NCBI GenBank assembly: GCA_964519405.1
Contig: CAZFLA010000005.1
Coordinates: forward strand, 1 to 64,000
Direction of reading: 5' to 3'
From: G963677485 sp964519405
Lineage (GTDB): Bacteria; Armatimonadota; HRBIN16
DNA: 64,000 nt
Shown: positions 61,981-64,000 of the stretch, in pieces
How positions within the stretch are numbered: the stretch's first letter is position 1
Layout: each line of letters starts with the position of its first letter
Notes under the pieces: generated by a model
The model's input: the letters and a program-made list of their open reading frames with translations, nothing else
Databases searched by the model: none
Told to the model about the DNA's origin: nothing
Translations under genes and position numbers: made by a program

Positions 61981-62717
61981 ACAAATCAACCCTGTCACTG
62001 CTCACAATCTGCTTGCTCGCTGTCAGCGCCATACCGAAAGCTGACAGCACGATCACTTGGGACTTAACTCAAGATGTCAACAAGGTATTGCCGCCTCCCG
62101 CAAAACCGAAGCCGGTCGTTAAGGACCCTCCGGTAAAGAAGAGTGTGATCGGGCAGATTGGATTCACCAAGTATACAGTTGGTATTTTTCATGACCGCAG
62201 CTCAGTATCTAAGCGATATCTGCTGGTACCGGCAGGCGTCACGGTCGCTGTCATTAAAGAGGCCGATGGATGGCTTGGGCTGCTCATGAATGACGGCAAA
62301 CCGGGTTGGGTTCCGCGAGACTCCATTGAGTTGGTAAACCTGCGCTTAGCAGACGGGGTGGGCAGCCCTATCGTGCAGACCGCGTTTCAGTATTTGGGCA
62401 TCCCCTATGTTTGGGGTGGAACCAGCAAATACGGCACAGACTGCAGCGGATTCGTGCTGCAGGTGTTCCGCCGATTTGGCATTAACCTGCCTCGTACCGC
62501 ACGGCAGCAAGTCAGTGTTGGCCGACCGATAGGCAGCATATACGAAGCTCAACCGGGTGATCGGGTCTATTTCGCAAAGGGTGGAGTGATCGACCACACT
62601 GGTATCTATATCGGCGATGGACGGATGATCCATGCCACGAGCGCCTACGGACGGGTGATGGTGGAAAAACTTATAGGCGGAAGGCTTATCAACAGACTGG
62701 TGGCGATACGCCGGTGA
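61977..62717 (+). CDS. Secreted NlpC/P60 cell-wall hydrolase with SH3b domain
   Basis: Predicted peptidoglycan endopeptidase acting outside the membrane. The signal peptide (LSLLTICLLAVSAIPKADS) is followed by a Pro/Lys-rich linker. An SH3b-like domain (YTVGIFHDRSSVSKRYLLVPAGVTV) comes next, then the NlpC/P60 core from about 123. The catalytic triad is intact: C156 in GTDCSGFVLQ, H207 in IDHTGIYIGDG and H219 in IHATSAYG. 246 residues is typical. It overlaps the upstream gene and the downstream ABC ATPase by four bases each, so it is built into this unit. It may open the wall for the complex or its cargo. Confidence 0.9.
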   Translation: MNKSTLSLLTICLLAVSAIPKADSTITWDLTQDVNKVLPPPAKPKPVVKDPPVKKSVIGQIGFTKYTVGIFHDRSSVSKRYLLVPAGVTVAVIKEADGWLGLLMNDGKPGWVPRDSIELVNLRLADGVGSPIVQTAFQYLGIPYVWGGTSKYGTDCSGFVLQVFRRFGINLPRTARQQVSVGRPIGSIYEAQPGDRVYFAKGGVIDHTGIYIGDGRMIHATSAYGRVMVEKLIGGRLINRLVAIRR

Positions 62718-64000
62718 GTGACGCAGATATACAGTATGCAGTGCAAGCCGAGGGATTATGCAAGCGGTATGGAAGTCTGCTGGCTAACGACCATGTGAAC
62801 CTCAGCGTGCAAGCTGCCACCATTCACGCTATTGTGGGCGAGAATGGTGCCGGTAAAAGCACCCTCATGAACATGTTGTATGGTGTGATGCCCTCCGAGG
62901 GCGGCACCATTCGGATATTCGGTGAGAAGGTGCATTTTAGGCATCCGGCTGATGCGTTGGCTGCGGGTATCGGCATGGTTAGTCAGCATTACGCGCTGAT
63001 CCCCGAGTTTACTGTGTTGGAGAATCTGCTGCTCACACACCGCTCAAGCGGAATTCGTGCTATGCCGAAGTCGGAAGTCATCAAACGTGCCAGTGAGTTC
63101 GTGAAGGGGCTTGGCCTTGATATCGATTGGGAACAGCTAGCCGGCAGCCTCAGTGTCTCTGCCCAGCAAAAAGTGGAGATCCTGCGCCTGTTGATGCGCG
63201 GATGCCGGATACTCATCTTCGATGAACCCACGGCGGTGCTGCCCCCTGCTGATGCCGACAACTTCTATGAGCTTCTGCATCGCTTCACAAAAGAGGGGCG
63301 AACGGCGATTGTGGTCACTCACCACCTTCAGGAAGTAGTTCAACATGCTGATCGCGTGACGCTGCTGCGTATGGGGCGCCACATCGCCGACTATGATGTG
63401 ACCCCTCAGATGAATCTATCGGATTTAGCCAATCAGATCACCGGTGTAGAAGAAACGCCTGCCCAAGCAGTGACATCGCTGTTATCATCGGAGCCCAGCG
63501 ATGAGCTGGTAGTAGAAGTGAATAATGTCACGACCAAGCACAAGTCCATTAGGTGCGGCCTAAAGGATTTGAACTTATCTGTTCGCAAGGGTGAGATCAT
63601 GGGTATCGCCGGTGTGGACGGCAGCGGGCAAGCTGAGCTTGTGGAGTTGTTGGTTGGCTTGCGCAAATGCAGCGGTCAAGAGCTGAAACTAAACGGCAAA
63701 CCCATTGGCCATCTTGGTGTGGCGGATCGACATCGGCTTGGTGTGCGCTATATCGCCGAAGACCGCTACGCTCGCGCGGTGATCAGTGAATGGAACCTCG
63801 TTGACAACATCATGCTGGGGCACCAGCGTGAGGGCCAATTCGGCAAGTGGCTGCTGAAGCCGAACCTGATGCGCAAGTATGCAGAGCAGGTCATTGAGCA
63901 GTATCACGTGAAGTCCGAATCGACAAGCCAAAGTCTGAGCACTTTATCAGGCGGCAATCAGCAGAAGCTGGTGGTAGGGCGTGAGCTTCTGCCTGCACCA
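62714..64000 (+). CDS. Sugar/nucleoside-type ABC transporter ATPase (partial, runs off window)
   Basis: Cytosolic double ATPase of the RbsA/MglA/YufO family, 429 codons visible and open at the edge. NBD1: Walker A GENGAGKST (near residue 44-52), Walker B LIFDEPTAVLPP, but signature LSVSAQQKVEI instead of LSVGEQQ. NBD2: the degenerate GVDGSGQAEL in place of Walker A, as usual in this family, then an intact LSGGNQQKLVVGREL signature, with the end not seen. GTG 62714 overlaps the NlpC/P60 stop (GTGA). In this class the ATPase is normally followed by two permeases, as in nucleoside (BMP) or sugar uptake. Whether the upstream membrane proteins use it is unknown. Confidence 0.9.
   Translation, partial: MSDADIQYAVQAEGLCKRYGSLLANDHVNLSVQAATIHAIVGENGAGKSTLMNMLYGVMPSEGGTIRIFGEKVHFRHPADALAAGIGMVSQHYALIPEFTVLENLLLTHRSSGIRAMPKSEVIKRASEFVKGLGLDIDWEQLAGSLSVSAQQKVEILRLLMRGCRILIFDEPTAVLPPADADNFYELLHRFTKEGRTAIVVTHHLQEVVQHADRVTLLRMGRHIADYDVTPQMNLSDLANQITGVEETPAQAVTSLLSSEPSDELVVEVNNVTTKHKSIRCGLKDLNLSVRKGEIMGIAGVDGSGQAELVELLVGLRKCSGQELKLNGKPIGHLGVADRHRLGVRYIAEDRYARAVISEWNLVDNIMLGHQREGQFGKWLLKPNLMRKYAEQVIEQYHVKSESTSQSLSTLSGGNQQKLVVGRELLPAP

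Noticed and set aside
1..64000. tRNA, rRNA, CRISPR arrays, integrases or transposases
   Set aside because: I looked for cloverleaf-like ends, repeated spacers and recombinase motifs and found none that I could support.

Overview
The window reads as a piece of a free-living bacterial chromosome taken from a scaffolded, probably metagenomic, assembly. Three runs of exactly ten N (7153-7162, 24912-24921, 49445-49454) all fall inside genes. The gene set suggests Armatimonadota or a near relative: many uroporphyrinogen-decarboxylase-like proteins, Gfo/Idh/MocA oxidoreductases, beta-helix and DUF4838 proteins, a DUF6785-like membrane protein, an archaeal-type phosphoglycerate mutase beside gpsA, and a SecA with two insertions. 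This placement is inference from gene content. The 2-hydroxyacyl-CoA dehydratase activase proteins point to some anaerobic metabolism. Start codons are unusually often TTG or GTG, with good Shine-Dalgarno sequences.

Layout. 0-2.6 kb: apgM and gpsA, preceded by a structured repeat. 2.8-12.9 kb: a same-strand carbohydrate cluster (seven-repeat FG-GAP propeller, two Gfo/Idh/MocA oxidoreductases, a URO-D-like protein, a secreted beta-helix protein, GH38 alpha-mannosidase). 12.9-17 kb: two exported proteins on the minus strand, then a CPBP protease and a TPR protein. 17.1-20.2 kb: second copy of the repeat, a GH110-like beta-helix protein, and a three-gene DUF2089/SHOCT operon. 20.5-25.7 kb: two coupled GntR-LacI hybrid regulators, a DUF3800-helical-repeat protein and an MscS channel. 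26-31.4 kb (minus): ACT protein, aspartate kinase, AtpZ-like protein and SecA. 31.5-35.4 kb: two more URO-D-like proteins, an acyl-ACP thioesterase and a divergent macro-domain protein. 35.5-43.6 kb (minus): two carbohydrate-active proteins and a split two-gene acyl-CoA dehydratase activase system. 44-48.7 kb: a phosphatase, a frameshifted MFS transporter, a GT39-like protein and a DPPR-synthase-like UbiA protein. 48.9-53.8 kb: a GH36-like hydrolase, a CE1-like esterase and a small membrane protein. 54.1-55.7 kb: an AbiE toxin-antitoxin pair. 55.8-64 kb: a DUF6785-like protein and then a tightly packed unit of membrane proteins, an NlpC/P60 hydrolase and an ABC transporter ATPase that runs off the window.

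How it fits together. The recurring theme is uptake, deacylation and hydrolysis of complex glycans and oxidation of the sugars, probably controlled by LacI/GntR-type regulators acting on palindromic operators such as those before the beta-helix gene (7415-7438) and the GH36-like gene (48815-48830). The best candidate for an undescribed system is the 57.9-64 kb operon. It starts at a near-consensus promoter (TTGACA-17-TAAAAT) and contains two membrane-anchored proteins (58727 and 60388 genes) whose order of motifs suggests they are distant paralogues, each followed by a polytopic membrane protein. A second candidate is the DUF3800-MscS pair at 22.8-25.7 kb. Noncoding DNA is rich in structure: a four-hairpin repeat in two copies 17 kb apart, clustered GGCACGGC-type hairpins before secA, a promoter bracketed by 21-nt inverted repeats ahead of the lysC operon, and several gene-end hairpins without U-tracts.
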